Shown: positions 32,074 through 40,005 of the stretch, piece after piece
How positions within the stretch are numbered: position 1 is the stretch's first letter
How the letters are laid out: each line of letters begins with the position of its first letter
Source: Planctomycetes bacterium syqfu
GTDB taxonomy: Bacteria > Planctomycetota > Phycisphaerae > Phycisphaerales > Phycisphaeraceae
Length of the DNA stretch: 64,000 nucleotides
Reading direction: 5' to 3'
Assembly (NCBI GenBank): GCA_020974905.1
Contig: CP087563.1
Coordinates: 4,154,001-4,218,000 of the forward strand
Program-made: the position numbers and the translations under genes
Notes under the pieces: model-generated
Seen by the model: the letters and a program-made list of their open reading frames with translations, nothing else
Databases searched by the model: none
Told to the model about the DNA's origin: nothing

Positions 32074-32365
32074 GATGACTCCGGCTGTAAACAGTGATGC
32101 ACGGTTCAAACGCAGCGTTTCGGATTGGGATTTCGGTTGGCATCTTGCCCATCTTTTTGAGTTGATTTAAAAACCAGCGAACCATCTCCGGCTTGACTGG
32201 TCCATCATCGTCGTCCGGGTCGGTTGCGGCAATCCGTTCATCGGCTGCCTTGCTCAAAATTTTTGCAACGCGCCCAGGGCAATCTGCGAAAGTTTCAAAT
32301 CGGCCGGCAACATGAAATCCAAACTCCGCAAACACCGCGTCAATCTCGCTCCATTGAATGTGCAT
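32051..32365 (-). CDS. Hypothetical phage protein, 104 aa
   Basis: A 104-residue protein (M-H-I-Q-W-S-E-I-D-A-V-F-A-E-F-G-F) with an acidic run (D-P-D-D-D-D-G-P) and a basic end (S-R-S-H-H-A-A). It starts just after the terminator at 32382-32419, so it needs its own promoter or read-through. No recognisable domain. It overlaps the downstream HTH gene. Function unknown. Confidence 0.55.
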   Translation of the reverse strand: MHIQWSEIDAVFAEFGFHVAGRFETFADCPGRVAKILSKAADERIAATDPDDDDGPVKPEMVRWFLNQLKKMGKMPTEIPIRNAAFEPCITVYSRSHHAAENHN

Positions 32366-32381
32366 TTGACATCCCCGTTAT

Positions 32382-32419
32382 AAAAAAGACGCCCGCCCGC
32401 CGAAGCGGGACGGGACGCC
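32382..32419 (-). terminator. Rho-independent terminator after the 158-aa gene
   Basis: On the minus strand GGCGTCCCGTCCCGC is joined by a TTCG tetraloop to GCGGGCGGGCGTC and followed by TTTTTT. It lies eight bases past the stop of the 158-aa gene. The TTCG loop is also found in the terminator at 3176-3213, a shared style within this prophage. Confidence 0.8.
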
Positions 32420-32427
32420 GAAGTAAG

Positions 32428-32904
32428 TCAGCGGGACAGGTACTCGGCGAGTTCTTTTTCATCGTAGCCGCCAATACGTTTACCTGTGTTATCATTTTCA
32501 ATCCAAATCCAAGCGCCGTCCATCTCGTGGTACTTTTCGAGCAATTCATTTGCGGTGTCACATTTGTTGTCAAACTTGGCAGCAGCTTCATCAAAACTCT
32601 GTGCCTCAATCACCTGGGATTCGGAGTCCGTGGTGATGGTGTACATGTCAGTGTCAATGTCGATCTCAATGCAGCCACCATCCTCAGGCATGTACATGGC
32701 ATCGCATCCATTGATTTTAAATCCAATCTCCCAAGCCAATGCCTCAATGGCCTCCTCGAGTTGTGTGCGAGTTGCATTGGCGGGCAGGACGGGGTTGGTG
32801 AGTTCGCCACTATCGTTCCGGAAATTGCCATCGGTATAGGTGTAAGCCCAACCTTCGTTATTACGATCCTGCGTGTCCCAATAAATCTTGATTTGCGTTG
32901 ACAT
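32428..32904 (-). CDS. Hypothetical phage protein, 158 aa, acidic
   Basis: A 158-residue acidic protein with S-T-Q-I-K-I-Y-W-D-T-Q-D-R at the start, and a repeated pattern of Asp/Glu with aromatic residues. It is monocistronic: its own promoter (32965-32992) with an overlapping inverted repeat on one side and a strong terminator on the other. The rightmost prophage gene, regulated independently, is a good position for a lysogenic-conversion or immunity function, but the sequence gives no domain clue. Confidence 0.6.
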   Translation of the reverse strand: MSTQIKIYWDTQDRNNEGWAYTYTDGNFRNDSGELTNPVLPANATRTQLEEAIEALAWEIGFKINGCDAMYMPEDGGCIEIDIDTDMYTITTDSESQVIEAQSFDEAAAKFDNKCDTANELLEKYHEMDGAWIWIENDNTGKRIGGYDEKELAEYLSR

Positions 32905-32964
32905 TTTGCTGTTCCTTACTTCAGCGGTTTTGCGTCTGCGAGCCTCATTGGCTCATCTGTCTAT

Positions 32965-32992
32965 ATCATAGGCTGCTGATAATTTTTGTCAA
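32965..32992 (-). promoter_or_regulatory. Sigma70-type promoter TTGACA-16-TATGAT
   Basis: On the minus strand a perfect -35 (TTGACA, 32992-32987) lies 16 bases from TATGAT (32970-32965), about 60 bases before the start of the 158-aa gene. The core resembles the regulatory promoter at 3483-3510. Confidence 0.7.
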
Positions 32993-33005
32993 CTATTTAT
33001 TATCA
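32977..33005. promoter_or_regulatory. Inverted repeat TGATAAT-N15-ATTATCA over the promoter
   Basis: Seven-base perfect arms (32977-32983 and 32999-33005) flank and overlap the -35 of the promoter at 32965-32992. The placement fits a repressor operator. Its sequence differs from the CGTTATTGCGTTG-type operator at 3513-3543, so two different repressors may be involved. Confidence 0.45.
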
Positions 33006-33221
33006 AAACATGGAATATTAATTGTAATAATCTCGCACGGTTTTTGGCAGTCAGTCCAAACACATGAGAATGCGATGTCACAATGTCCGGGACACCCGGA
33101 CACACATGCCTCGTCATTGCCGGCGAACGCCGTAAGTAATCTGGCACGCTGCGCAGCCCATCACACTTTGCGCAACACTTTTAGAAAAAAATCAAAATTC
33201 CCCGTGTATATGAACTTTTCA
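33006..33221. other. Non-coding right end of the prophage
   Basis: No gene was found here. The segment holds a pair of CCGGGAC/CCGGAC-like units at about 33086-33104 that recall the 9-bp array at 25302-25355, a short GGCGTTCGCCGG-type hairpin at about 33119-33131, and AT-rich DNA next to the tRNA fragment. Confidence 0.4.
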
Positions 33222-33265
33222 GACGGATTTTAAGTCCGTCGCGTCTGCCAATTCCGCCATCGGGC
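33222..33265 (-). tRNA. 5' half of tRNA-Leu(TAA), truncated at the prophage junction
   Basis: On the minus strand GCCCGAT starts an acceptor stem, followed by the Leu-type D-arm (G-C-G-G-A-A-T-T-G-G-C-A-G-A-C-G-C in DNA letters) and a complete anticodon arm: stem GACGGA/TCCGTC around CTTAAAA with anticodon TAA. After the arm the sequence becomes AT-rich and has no variable arm, T-arm (GTTCGA) or acceptor 3' strand. The fragment therefore marks the host side of the prophage attachment site. Phages normally restore the tRNA at one end; the intact copy or missing 3' half should lie at the unseen left end. Confidence 0.75.
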
Positions 33266-33352
33266 CTCTTGGATGATCGGCTTGGATCAGCAGGTGAACA
33301 CTTTAGCAGATCAGTCTGTGTTTGTCCCGGCTTTGAATGCTGATTGTCATAA

Positions 33353-33796
33353 TCAACGGTGATTTTCCAAATCTGCTCTGGCCAGGAAATAAGCTGACTT
33401 GCCCGTACCAATTGTCAACCCCTGATCGCTCCAAACAATGTCAGAGTATTTTTCGACTGCCTCTTCATGGGTGTCTACCAAACCAATGAGGCCACAGTTG
33501 TGAATATATTGAAGAAGACCACTACCGCGACCAATACTGACACGTGCCTTGACCCAAAGCTTGCCCGTGCCATTTTCCTGGACATACACTTCAGCACCGT
33601 AAAACGCTTTACCGTATTTCCCATCACCCCACTTAACTGCAATCTGGTTATTGATGTGATCATTGTAGGTCAGAAATTGGTAGCCCCAGAACGTGAAGCC
33701 ACCTAAAACAAAGCCGCAAGCGGCAATCATGAAATAGATGGCTAGCTTCAATCCCCACGATGATCGCCGGGGCGTTTTCATTGGTTGATTTTGCAT
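33353..33796 (-). CDS. Hypothetical membrane-anchored protein, 147 aa
   Basis: Host gene. After a basic start (K-T-P-R-R-S-S-W-G), one membrane helix at about residues 18-38 (A-I-Y-F-M-I-A-A-C-G-F-V-L-G-G-F) anchors a C-terminal soluble domain with G-K-L-W-V-K-A-R-V-S-I-G and I-H-N-C-G-L-I-G-L-V. Start at 33796; the in-frame Met6 is an alternative. The family was not recognised. It is the first non-phage gene next to the tRNA fragment. Confidence 0.55.
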   Translation of the reverse strand: MQNQPMKTPRRSSWGLKLAIYFMIAACGFVLGGFTFWGYQFLTYNDHINNQIAVKWGDGKYGKAFYGAEVYVQENGTGKLWVKARVSIGRGSGLLQYIHNCGLIGLVDTHEEAVEKYSDIVWSDQGLTIGTGKSAYFLARADLENHR

Positions 33797-33886
33797 CGTT
33801 ACAACATGGATCCATCAAGAATCCAACAGACTCCCAGAATATTAACAATGTCGAAATCTTACCATTGACCCGGCTCCAACCCAATT

Positions 33887-34987
33887 TTAACGATACCTGG
33901 CTAACCAGTGAGCATAAGGTGAGGGCAGGGTTGCCCAGGCGGCGTTGTCGACTTTGAGTTCCTTGGCAGCGTGGTACGGCCAATGGGGATCAGAGAGTAA
34001 GGGGCGCCCAAGTGTGACCAGATCAATCTTCTCCTGGCGGATGAGTTCGTCTGCTTCATGAGGTTGGGAGATGTACCAACTGGTGGTGCTCGGCAAGCCG
34101 GTTTGTTCGCGGATGTGCTGGGCGGTGTCTGCCATGAAATGCGGGCCCCAGGGAATCTGGGCGTCGGGCGTGTTAAAGCCCATGGACACATCAATGAAAT
34201 CCAGGCCTTCATCTTTGAGACGTTTGAGTAAATCAATCGCCTCAGCAACCATCTGTTCATCTTCGTCCTTACCTGCAAACTCGATGACACCAAGGCGGGC
34301 AGTCAACGGCAAGTGGTCGGGCCAGACTTTGCGGACTGCTTTAAATGTCTCAAACAGATAGCGGGCGCGATTTTCAGCATTGCCACCGTAACTGTCACTG
34401 CGGTGATTGGAGATGGGCGAGAAAAAGTTTTGCGCCAGGTACCCGTGAGCGTAATGCAACTGAAGCCACTCAAAACCCGCAGCCAAAGCACGCTCTGCAG
34501 CGCGGACGGTGTCAGCTTGAACCCGGGCGATATCCTCTACGGTCATCTCACGTGGAACGCGCGAAAGATTGGCACCAAAAGCAACCGGTGACGGGGCAAG
34601 GGTCTGCCAGGCGCGCGGGTCATCCGTTGCCATGTGATCATCACCCTCCCACGGTCGATTGGCAGAAGCCTTGCGGCCGGCATGACCAATCTGAATACCG
34701 GGGACTGCGCCATATTGCTTGATCTGGTAGACAATACCGCGAAGCCCATCAGCCTGCGTATCGTTCCAAAGCCCAAGGTCCGCCCAACTGATGCGTCCTT
34801 CGGGTGCGACCGCTGCTGCTTCGACGATGACCAATCCCGAGCCACCACGCGCCAGTGAAGAATAGTGAACCCGATGCCAATCGTTGATAACGCCGTCCTC
34901 TGCCATGTACTGACACATGGGTGAAACGACAATGCGATTGCGAAGGGTAACGTCTTTTAGTTTGTAGGAATCAAAGAGACCAGCCAT
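33887..34987 (-). CDS. NADH:flavin oxidoreductase, OYE family (YqjM-like)
   Basis: A 366-residue TIM-barrel flavoprotein. It carries the YqjM-type markers: S-P-M-C-Q-Y near residue 22, G-I-Q-I-G-H-A-G-R-K-A near 100, L-H-Y-A-H-G-Y-L with the following F-F-S-P-I-S-N-H-R-S-D-S-Y-G-G, and L-V-T-L-G-R-P-L-L near the end for FMN phosphate binding. It would reduce activated double bonds, quinones or electrophiles with NAD(P)H and FMN. It is divergent from an ArsR-type regulator with an operator between them, suggesting induction by reactive electrophiles or metals, as in the nemRA system (inference). Confidence 0.9.
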   Translation of the reverse strand: MAGLFDSYKLKDVTLRNRIVVSPMCQYMAEDGVINDWHRVHYSSLARGGSGLVIVEAAAVAPEGRISWADLGLWNDTQADGLRGIVYQIKQYGAVPGIQIGHAGRKASANRPWEGDDHMATDDPRAWQTLAPSPVAFGANLSRVPREMTVEDIARVQADTVRAAERALAAGFEWLQLHYAHGYLAQNFFSPISNHRSDSYGGNAENRARYLFETFKAVRKVWPDHLPLTARLGVIEFAGKDEDEQMVAEAIDLLKRLKDEGLDFIDVSMGFNTPDAQIPWGPHFMADTAQHIREQTGLPSTTSWYISQPHEADELIRQEKIDLVTLGRPLLSDPHWPYHAAKELKVDNAAWATLPSPYAHWLARYR

Positions 34988-35028
34988 TTTAAAACTCCAG
35001 TGAAGTTGCTATCATATTGGTTCGACAG

Positions 35029-35050
35029 ATATCGAACATTAATTCGATAT
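35029..35050. promoter_or_regulatory. ArsR-type operator ATATCGAA-N6-TTCGATAT
   Basis: Perfect eight-base inverted repeat with a six-base spacer, centred between the divergent flavin reductase and ArsR genes (41 and 46 bases from their starts). Two further TTCGA half-sites flank it at about 35021 and 35053. It is well placed to repress both promoters. Confidence 0.75.
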
Positions 35051-35096
35051 TATTCGAACTAATATTTTTCGTCAAGCATTTATTCCGAGTTACGGC

Positions 35097-35459
35097 ATGG
35101 CCAAGAAAAAATCCGTCATCAAGAAGAAAAGCAGGACCGCTGCCAAAAGCAAGGACACGCACGCCAGCCGGCAGAAGCACACCGCCCCGCTGCGTCTGGA
35201 AGCGATCCTGCATGCATTAAGCGATGCGGTTCGCCTGGAGATTGTCTGCAAACTGGATGCCGAAGGTGAATGCACCTGCGCAACATTGGATGGCGGCCGC
35301 CCCAAGTCCACCATGTCCCATCACTTCAAGGTGCTGCGTGAAGCGGGGTTGGTCCAGACGCGATTGGATGGCGTGACGCATCGCAACAGCCTCTGTCGAG
35401 AAGAGATTGATCAAGCCTTCCCCGGTTTGCTTGATGCGGTGATCGCTGCAGCCCAATAA
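35097..35459 (+). CDS. ArsR-family transcriptional repressor
   Basis: A 120-residue winged-helix protein with a Lys/Arg-rich N-terminal extension (residues 1-27), then H-A-L-S-D-A-V-R-L-E-I-V, and a recognition region S-T-M-S-H-H-F-K-V-L-R-E-A-G-L-V. It contains G-E-C-T-C-A-T-L, similar to the metal-binding E-x-C-x-C-x-L motif of ArsR on helix alpha-3, so As(III), another soft metal or an electrophile could be the inducer. It faces the OYE-family gene across the operator at 35029-35050 and probably represses it. Confidence 0.85.
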   Translation: MAKKKSVIKKKSRTAAKSKDTHASRQKHTAPLRLEAILHALSDAVRLEIVCKLDAEGECTCATLDGGRPKSTMSHHFKVLREAGLVQTRLDGVTHRNSLCREEIDQAFPGLLDAVIAAAQ

Positions 35460-35775
35460 ATGCATGCGCGTCTTCAAAGTCTGAATAACATGGTAGCGTG
35501 AACACAAAGGGCATGAATCATCAGTCCATTTATGCATTTTGATGTCAAAAAATTCACAGCCTCATTGCCACAAGCCACGCACTTTCACAAGTCAATCAAA
35601 AAACAAATCTTAGACACATCCCGATGAACCTTGGCGTGTTCCAGCATGTGGAATTGCCTTGCTGGATGCTGTGTAACGCGAAAAAAACACTGGCACAATA
35701 ATCGGCGCATCTCTAAAATGCCCTCTTGGTCTTTTTTTTGCTCGATGAGGTTTTACGCAAGAAAGTCGGCCTAAT
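35460..35775. other. Intergenic gap before the transporter gene
   Basis: No gene found. It contains an inverted repeat TCCAGCA/TGCTGGA (35640-35666) and an eight-base T-run near 35733, about 80 bases past the repeat, but no convincing terminator or promoter was assigned. The upstream region of the transporter start lacks a clear ribosome-binding site. Confidence 0.4.
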
Positions 35776-37497
35776 ATGTTTCTCGCCTCCGCCAATGAAT
35801 CGATTCTTCATGCTGTCTTTTCGCTGTTTCCACAGGGGTCCGTCGCGCTGACGGTGATGGCCATCAGTGTCGTCGGCGTCACCGGTCTTGCCCTGGGCAG
35901 CATCAAACTCAAAGCCTTCTCACTGGGAATCCCGGGGACGATGTTCACCGGCATCCTCATCGGTAAATGGTTGGGGATGGACAGCTTTGATCCCGCCATG
36001 CTCCACTTTGCCCGCGACTTCGGGCTGATCCTTTTCGTCTATGCGGTGGGTGTGCAGGTCGGCCCGGGTTTCTTTGCCAACCTGCGCAAACATGGTTTAC
36101 CGTTGAACATCATGGCTGCGGTCATCGTGCTCACCGGCGCGGGGATCTGCGTGGCCTACACCTACATCATCCCCCATGTCGTGGACATCAATGCAGCAAC
36201 CGGACTCTTTGCAGGCGCGACCACCAATGCACCGGCATTGGGGTCCGCCGGTGAAGCGCTTAAGTCGGTGCATGAAGCGGATATCGCCGACCAGTTACTT
36301 GCCTATCCGACGATGCCCGCCTTTGCGATTGCTTACCCGTTTGGTTTATTGGGTGTGATCGTTGCCATCGTGATGCTCAAGGCGATCTTCCGGGTCGATA
36401 CGCAAATTGCCACCGAAGCGATTGAGAAAGCTGAAAAGGCGCAGGCTGCTGAGTTGGTGACGATCAACATTGAAGTCCACAACGAAAACCTCAACGGCGT
36501 GTTGCTCTCCAAGTTGCCGTTACTCAAACCCAGAGACCCGGGCATGGTGATCTCGCGCATCATGCATCAGGGTGTGGTGAGCATCGCCAAACCCGACAGC
36601 CTGGTTTATGTCGGTGACACCCTGCTGGTCGTGGGCAACCCTGAGCAAATCGAACAGTTCCGTTTAGCCGTCGGCGTGGAAAGCCCTGCCGACATCCGCC
36701 AGTCTTCACCCAATCTCAAACTCGCGCACCTGATCGTCACACACAATGGCGCCTTGGGCAAAACCATCGACGAATTGGGACTCAAACAACTGGGCATTGC
36801 CGTGACGCGCATCGCTCGTGCGGGTGTGGAGTTCACCGCAACGGATCACATGAAGCTGCAATTCGGTGACCGTGTCCGCATCGTCGGCGAATCATCAGCC
36901 ATCGACGAAGCAGGCACGATCCTGGGCAACTCACTTAAAGCACTTAACTACTCACGTCTGATCCCGATTTTCATCGGTCTTGCATTGGGTGTGACGCTGG
37001 GTTGTCTGTCGACGACATTGGGTGGCGCACTGCCTGGCCCGTGTAAACTCGGTGTTGCAGCAGGCCCGCTGATCGTGGCCATCATCCTCTCGCGCATGGG
37101 TAACATCGGCCCGGTCATCTGGCATATGCCCCACAACTCCTCACAACTCATCCGCGAGTTCGGCATCACCCTCTTTACCATCTGCGTCGGCATCATGGCA
37201 GGCGACGGCTTCTTTCAGGCACTCAACCAATCCACCGGCTGGTACTGGTTAGGCTTGGGGGCAGTGGTCACACTCGTCCCGCTATTGCTCGTCGGCGCGA
37301 TTGCAATCAAAGTTTTCAAGATCAACTTCCTGCATGTGTCCGGCTTGTTGTGTGGCTCGATGACCTCCCCGTCACTGGCCTTCACGCATACGCTCACAAG
37401 TTCCGAAGCCCCTGCCATCGCATTTGCAACGGTCTACCCGTTGACCATGGTCATGCGCGTGCTGCTGGGGCAGTTGTTGATTCTGATCTTCCATTGA
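35776..37497 (+). CDS. AspT/YidE/YbjL-type putative transporter with two TrkA-C domains
   Basis: A 573-residue protein with two hydrophobic halves. Residues about 25-210 contain five or so membrane helices and the duplication motif (L-G-I-P-G-T-M-F-T-G-I-L-I-G, V-Y-A-V-G-V-Q-V-G-P-G-F-F). Residues about 230-385 hold two RCK/TrkA-C domains (V-Y-V-G-D-T-L-L-V-V-G, F-G-D-R-V-R-I-V-G). A second membrane block with the repeated L-G-C-L-S-T-T-L-G-G and F-T-I-C-V-G-I-M-A-G-D-G-F-F follows. This is the layout of the aspartate:alanine exchanger AspT family. The substrate is unknown. Confidence 0.85.
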   Translation: MFLASANESILHAVFSLFPQGSVALTVMAISVVGVTGLALGSIKLKAFSLGIPGTMFTGILIGKWLGMDSFDPAMLHFARDFGLILFVYAVGVQVGPGFFANLRKHGLPLNIMAAVIVLTGAGICVAYTYIIPHVVDINAATGLFAGATTNAPALGSAGEALKSVHEADIADQLLAYPTMPAFAIAYPFGLLGVIVAIVMLKAIFRVDTQIATEAIEKAEKAQAAELVTINIEVHNENLNGVLLSKLPLLKPRDPGMVISRIMHQGVVSIAKPDSLVYVGDTLLVVGNPEQIEQFRLAVGVESPADIRQSSPNLKLAHLIVTHNGALGKTIDELGLKQLGIAVTRIARAGVEFTATDHMKLQFGDRVRIVGESSAIDEAGTILGNSLKALNYSRLIPIFIGLALGVTLGCLSTTLGGALPGPCKLGVAAGPLIVAIILSRMGNIGPVIWHMPHNSSQLIREFGITLFTICVGIMAGDGFFQALNQSTGWYWLGLGAVVTLVPLLLVGAIAIKVFKINFLHVSGLLCGSMTSPSLAFTHTLTSSEAPAIAFATVYPLTMVMRVLLGQLLILIFH

Positions 37498-37613
37498 TGA
37501 TCGCTTAGCTACCAACCCAAGACTGATAAATAAAAACCGCAGTGTTTCAACGTACGGCGTTTTCTTGTTTTCCACGACATAGTTTGGTTTACACCATCTC
37601 AAGCAATGTATTG

Positions 37614-37700
37614 ATCAAAGCCGTGTCTCTCCTGAGGCACGGGTCGATTAACCTGCAATCCAACACAATACCCGTGTCCCGGGAGGATCAGGGCTTTGAG
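37614..37700. repeat. Family 1 intergenic inverted repeat, copy A (CAAAGCCGTGTCTC...)
   Basis: About 87 bases starting TCAAAGCCGTGTCTCTCCTG and GGCACGGGT, then a loop, then ACCCGTGTCCCGGGAGG and GGGCTTTGA as inverted arm. It stands in the 355-bp gap between the transporter and the GntR/LacI regulator. Related copies occur at 45411-45496 and 56858-56952, and a partial one at about 47124-47145. Confidence 0.8.
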
Positions 37701-37852
37701 ATACGCAACACAAGCGCCCCAGGACAATCTGTAAAGCTCAAAGCTTGCATCATGTTACACTTGCCATCTCAAACGTAAAAATATTGTCCGATGCGCTTGA
37801 CTGTCTGCACTTCCAATCTAAACTGATATATATCAGAAATCGAGAACGCAAT

Positions 37853-38961
37853 ATGTCCGAATCTTCCGACAAACTCTGCCAATCCATCAAGGCCCGACTC
37901 ATCGAGCAGTTTGTTGGCTATGAGTTGGACACCAAGTTGCCCTCGGTCCGCGATCTGGCAGCAGAATTCGGCGTGGCCTATCTCACCATGAACGGTGTGC
38001 TCAACCAACTGGAAATTGAAGGCTACATCAAACGCATCCCACGCAAAGGCGCTTACCTGGCGTCACGCGAACGCACCGTTAGTACCGACATGCAGACCGG
38101 CATGATCTCCAAGCCTTCGACCATCGTCTTTGCGTACCCCAACTTCTTTTCCTATGCGACATGGTCCCGGTTGCACTTTGCAGAGGAACAGGCAGTCAAA
38201 CGTGGCATGGCTATGCTCGAATTCAAGCTCAACCCTGATACGGATTATTCGACACTCTGCCAAATGGTCGCCCAGCGCGATGATGTCTGTGGCGTGTTCA
38301 TCATTCCCGTCCCCGGCCTGATCTCCAAAGCGTTGATCAAATCGCTGGACAAAATGAACATCCCCGTTGTGCTGCTTGAACCCACCCCCGATGTCGAGCA
38401 AACCAATCACCTGACAAGTATCACCCTCGATTGGCAGCAAGCGGGTTACATGCTCGCCCAGCAGTTGATCAACGCGGGACATCAGCAAATCGCCTACTTC
38501 CGACATGAACCCAACACCTATTCACGACGCATTATGCTCATGGGGATCAAACAGGCGGTCACCGACCATGATGCAAAGCTGCGCATTCTCGGCGGGTCCA
38601 TCAAACCCTGGGAAGACAGCCGAGAAAGTGCGCACCAGATGACGATGACCGTCCTGAAGCAAGGCCAATACACCGGCGGGATTTATGAATCCATGCGCGG
38701 GATTCAAGCGCGATCCGCGCAGCCCATGCCATGGATGTGACCCTGCCCCAGGCGATGAGTTTTGTCTCCATCGGTCGAAGTAATGGTGATGAAGCCTACT
38801 TCGCCCCACCGATCACCACCGTCGATCCCAACCCGCAGGAAGAGATGCGGATGGCATTTGATCAAGTGCTTGATTTTGCTTCCTCCAAACCGCGCACCCT
38901 TCTTTCGACCCCATCTCTGGTCGTGCGCGAAAGTGTCATTGATCTGGTTCACACACAATAA
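37853..38961 (+). pseudogene. GntR/LacI-type transcriptional regulator with a -1 frameshift
   Basis: Start M-S-E-S-S-D-K-L at 37853. Residues 1-70 form a GntR-type winged helix (L-P-S-V-R-D-L-A-A-E-F-G-V-A-Y-L-T-M-N-G-V-L). The rest is a LacI-type sugar-binding domain. At about 38696 the frame breaks: frame 1 ends shortly after at a TGA (38737-38739), while the -1 frame continues with D-S-S-A-I-R-A-A-H-A-M-D-V-T-L-P-Q and V-S-I-G-R, the expected end of a LacI-type domain, to 38961. One additional base would restore the gene. It may regulate polysaccharide use; a pseudopilin gene follows 27 bases after. Confidence 0.75.
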
Positions 38962-38988
38962 ACCGATCACAACCGGTAGGTACACACC

Positions 38989-39795
38989 ATGGACAGCCCA
39001 TCACGATTCGCACATGACAAGCAACACGATAAGGCGTTTACACTCATTGAACTGCTGGTTGTGATTTCCATCGTCAGTATCCTGATGGCCATCCTTCTGC
39101 CAGCATTGAAAAAAGCGCGCGATGCAGCACGCACGAGCATGTGTCTGAGCAATCAACGTCAGTGCATTCTCGCAGCCAACACCTACGGCTTTGACTATAA
39201 CGATGCGCTGTACATCAAGCGTAGTCTCGGTGGGAACGTGAAATATTGGGTCTATCCACTGGCATATCAAAAAGGTGGTGATGGCGCTTCATCCACCCCC
39301 AGGTATCTGACGCGCAATGTCACGCTCTGCCCGCAAAATGAGTTCAGCACATCCATCGCCCAGAGCACCGATCCCAATTCGCTCAACACCTGGTTTGGTT
39401 ACGCGATGTACATGCCCGGCGGAACGGAAATGAAAGACCGTGGTTGGCATTTCCAAAAAACCATGGTCACCACCTACGGCGGCAGCAGTTACAAACTCTA
39501 CTGGCATCAACTCAACGAAATCACCAATCCTTCACGCACGATCTGCTTTGCAGACAGCTTCACCGCACGATCCTCATCCACCATGTTTTACTGGGCCAAA
39601 CCCGCTGTGAACTTCCGACTTGATGGCAATGGCGTGGACAACAACGGGCAGGTTCACTTCCTGCACGGTGATGCTGCCAACGTGATATTCTTCGACGGAC
39701 ATGCTGTATCACGAACCGGTGAAGCCTTGTCGGAAAACATCGAAACGCATATCACCACCGCGCGTGACAGTCAGGGCAAAGCGGTGACGTTCTGA
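38989..39795 (+). CDS. Pseudopilin-like protein with type IV pilin signal and FFDGHA motif
   Basis: A 268-residue protein. A short polar leader is followed by the prepilin cleavage/methylation motif ([12 protein letters not shown]) and hydrophobic helix to about residue 42, then [18 protein letters not shown]. The C-terminal part has [11 protein letters not shown] and I-F-F-D-G-H-A, the H-X9-DG type end common in Planctomycetota and Lentisphaera pseudopilins. A second one lies at 57898-58641. It may be part of a type II-like secretion system, but no secretion ATPase is in the window. It follows the frameshifted regulator. Confidence 0.85.
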   Translation: MDSPSRFAHDKQHDKAFTLIELLVVISIVSILMAILLPALKKARDAARTSMCLSNQRQCILAANTYGFDYNDALYIKRSLGGNVKYWVYPLAYQKGGDGASSTPRYLTRNVTLCPQNEFSTSIAQSTDPNSLNTWFGYAMYMPGGTEMKDRGWHFQKTMVTTYGGSSYKLYWHQLNEITNPSRTICFADSFTARSSSTMFYWAKPAVNFRLDGNGVDNNGQVHFLHGDAANVIFFDGHAVSRTGEALSENIETHITTARDSQGKAVTF

Positions 39796-39833
39796 TCACA
39801 TTGCTTGGTTCACATCGTTTTTTCAAGGCACCA

Positions 39834-39850
39834 GCGTTGCGTCGCAACGC
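39834..39850. repeat. Perfect 17-bp palindrome GCGTTGC-GTC-GCAACGC
   Basis: Seven-base arms around a GTC centre, in the 210-bp gap between the pseudopilin and yidD genes. A close relative with two arm substitutions and centre GAC lies 98 bases further at 39932-39948. The core TTGCG...CGCAA also resembles the phage operator at 3517-3539, which may be chance. Confidence 0.65.
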
Positions 39851-39931
39851 GGCTATTTGATTCGATATACATCGAAGACAACGCATGCCACACATTCACA
39901 GCAACGATCAATTACGAGATAAACAATAGCT

Positions 39932-39948
39932 GCATTGCGACGCAATGC
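39932..39948. repeat. Perfect 17-bp palindrome GCATTGC-GAC-GCAATGC
   Basis: Second member of the pair with the palindrome at 39834-39850. Centres are 98 bases apart. A dimeric DNA-binding protein could use the two sites together; alternatively this is a short dispersed repeat. Confidence 0.65.
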
Positions 39949-40005
39949 TGAAACGGCGCAGCCTTTTATCAATGTCACGATTTCACAAACATACGTCTTA
40001 TCGCT

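Noticed and set aside
33181-33270. Group I intron in the tRNA-Leu(TAA) gene
   Set aside because: The anticodon stem-loop is complete (7-base loop) and the break lies after it, whereas the classical tRNA-Leu(TAA) intron interrupts the anticodon loop itself.
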